A DNA stretch of 38,022 nucleotides. Origin: an uncultured Eubacteriales bacterium (GTDB lineage Bacteria > Bacillota > Clostridia > Oscillospirales > Acutalibacteraceae). Below, piece after piece: positions 37,919 through 38,022 of the stretch. The notes beneath the pieces were generated by a model. It searched no databases. It worked only from the letters and a program-made list of their open reading frames with translations, and was not told where the DNA came from. Location of the stretch: the NCBI GenBank assembly GCA_934552855.1, contig CAKTEU010000020.1, positions 1 to 38,022 of the forward strand, written 5' to 3'. The position numbers and the translations under genes were made by a program. Each line of letters starts with the position of its first letter. Positions within the stretch are counted from its first letter, which is position 1.

Positions 37919-38022
37919 TAAAAACTGTATAATTTAACCAACATTTAAAAAGGGGCTGTCGGATTTAGATGCAGAAAGCGTTTTCTTTACCCCGAAGCTG
38001 TATATAGATACTGCGAGCGGGT

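Noticed and set aside
37954..38022. GGGGCTGTCGG at the right edge, resembling an insertion-sequence end, with a start-less open frame behind it
   Set aside because: Only one end is in the window, with no transposase and no matching inverted repeat; the frame lacks a start codon.

Overview
The window looks like a chromosome segment of an anaerobic Bacillota bacterium of class Clostridia, probably an uncultured gut Oscillospirales-type lineage. The support is a low-to-moderate GC content, strong AGGAGG ribosome sites, near-consensus sigma-A promoters with 17-bp spacers, a CIRCE element, BspA-type leucine-rich-repeat and Big_2 Ig-like surface proteins, a lipoprotein-dependent liv ABC transporter and a RelP-type alarmone synthetase. 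The genus assignment is inference.

Left part (1-9.7 kb): the end of a zinc-ribbon protein, a decaying secreted-protein gene, a J-domain/HIRAN gene pair divergent from relP, a D-aminoacylase-like amidohydrolase, then two exported proteins (a BspA-type LRR protein and a CUB-like plus cysteine-peptidase-like protein) and two small membrane-anchored proteins. Middle (9.8-16 kb): htpG under a perfect CIRCE operator; two tandem, almost identical 339-bp units, each reading as a type I toxin-antitoxin module (32-residue hydrophobic toxin on minus, antisense RNA on plus); an XRE regulator divergent from a second BspA-type protein, with a perfect 20-bp palindrome over that gene's promoter; then a LysR regulator. 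The liv operon (16.1-21.2 kb) encodes a binding lipoprotein, two permeases and two ATPases for branched-chain amino acids or a related substrate. A 15-base LysR-like site in the livK promoter spacer recurs in a palindrome just behind lysR, so the regulator probably controls the transporter.

Right part: an ECF sigma / membrane anti-sigma-like / exported-protein operon on minus (21.3-23.4 kb), followed by duplicated wreckage of the same operon (23.4-24.8 kb). A 2288-residue exported protein with about 26 Ig-like domains fills 24.9-31.8 kb. Then come exonuclease III, an orphan 5S rRNA with its own promoter and terminator, two small genes, purB, and two tandem paralogous exported metallo-beta-lactamase-fold proteins.

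The strongest candidates for something undescribed are the duplicated toxin-antitoxin units with their promoter-embedded inverted repeats, and a 38-residue cysteine/aromatic/basic module that forms the extreme C-terminus of three exported proteins here (one of them a pseudogene).
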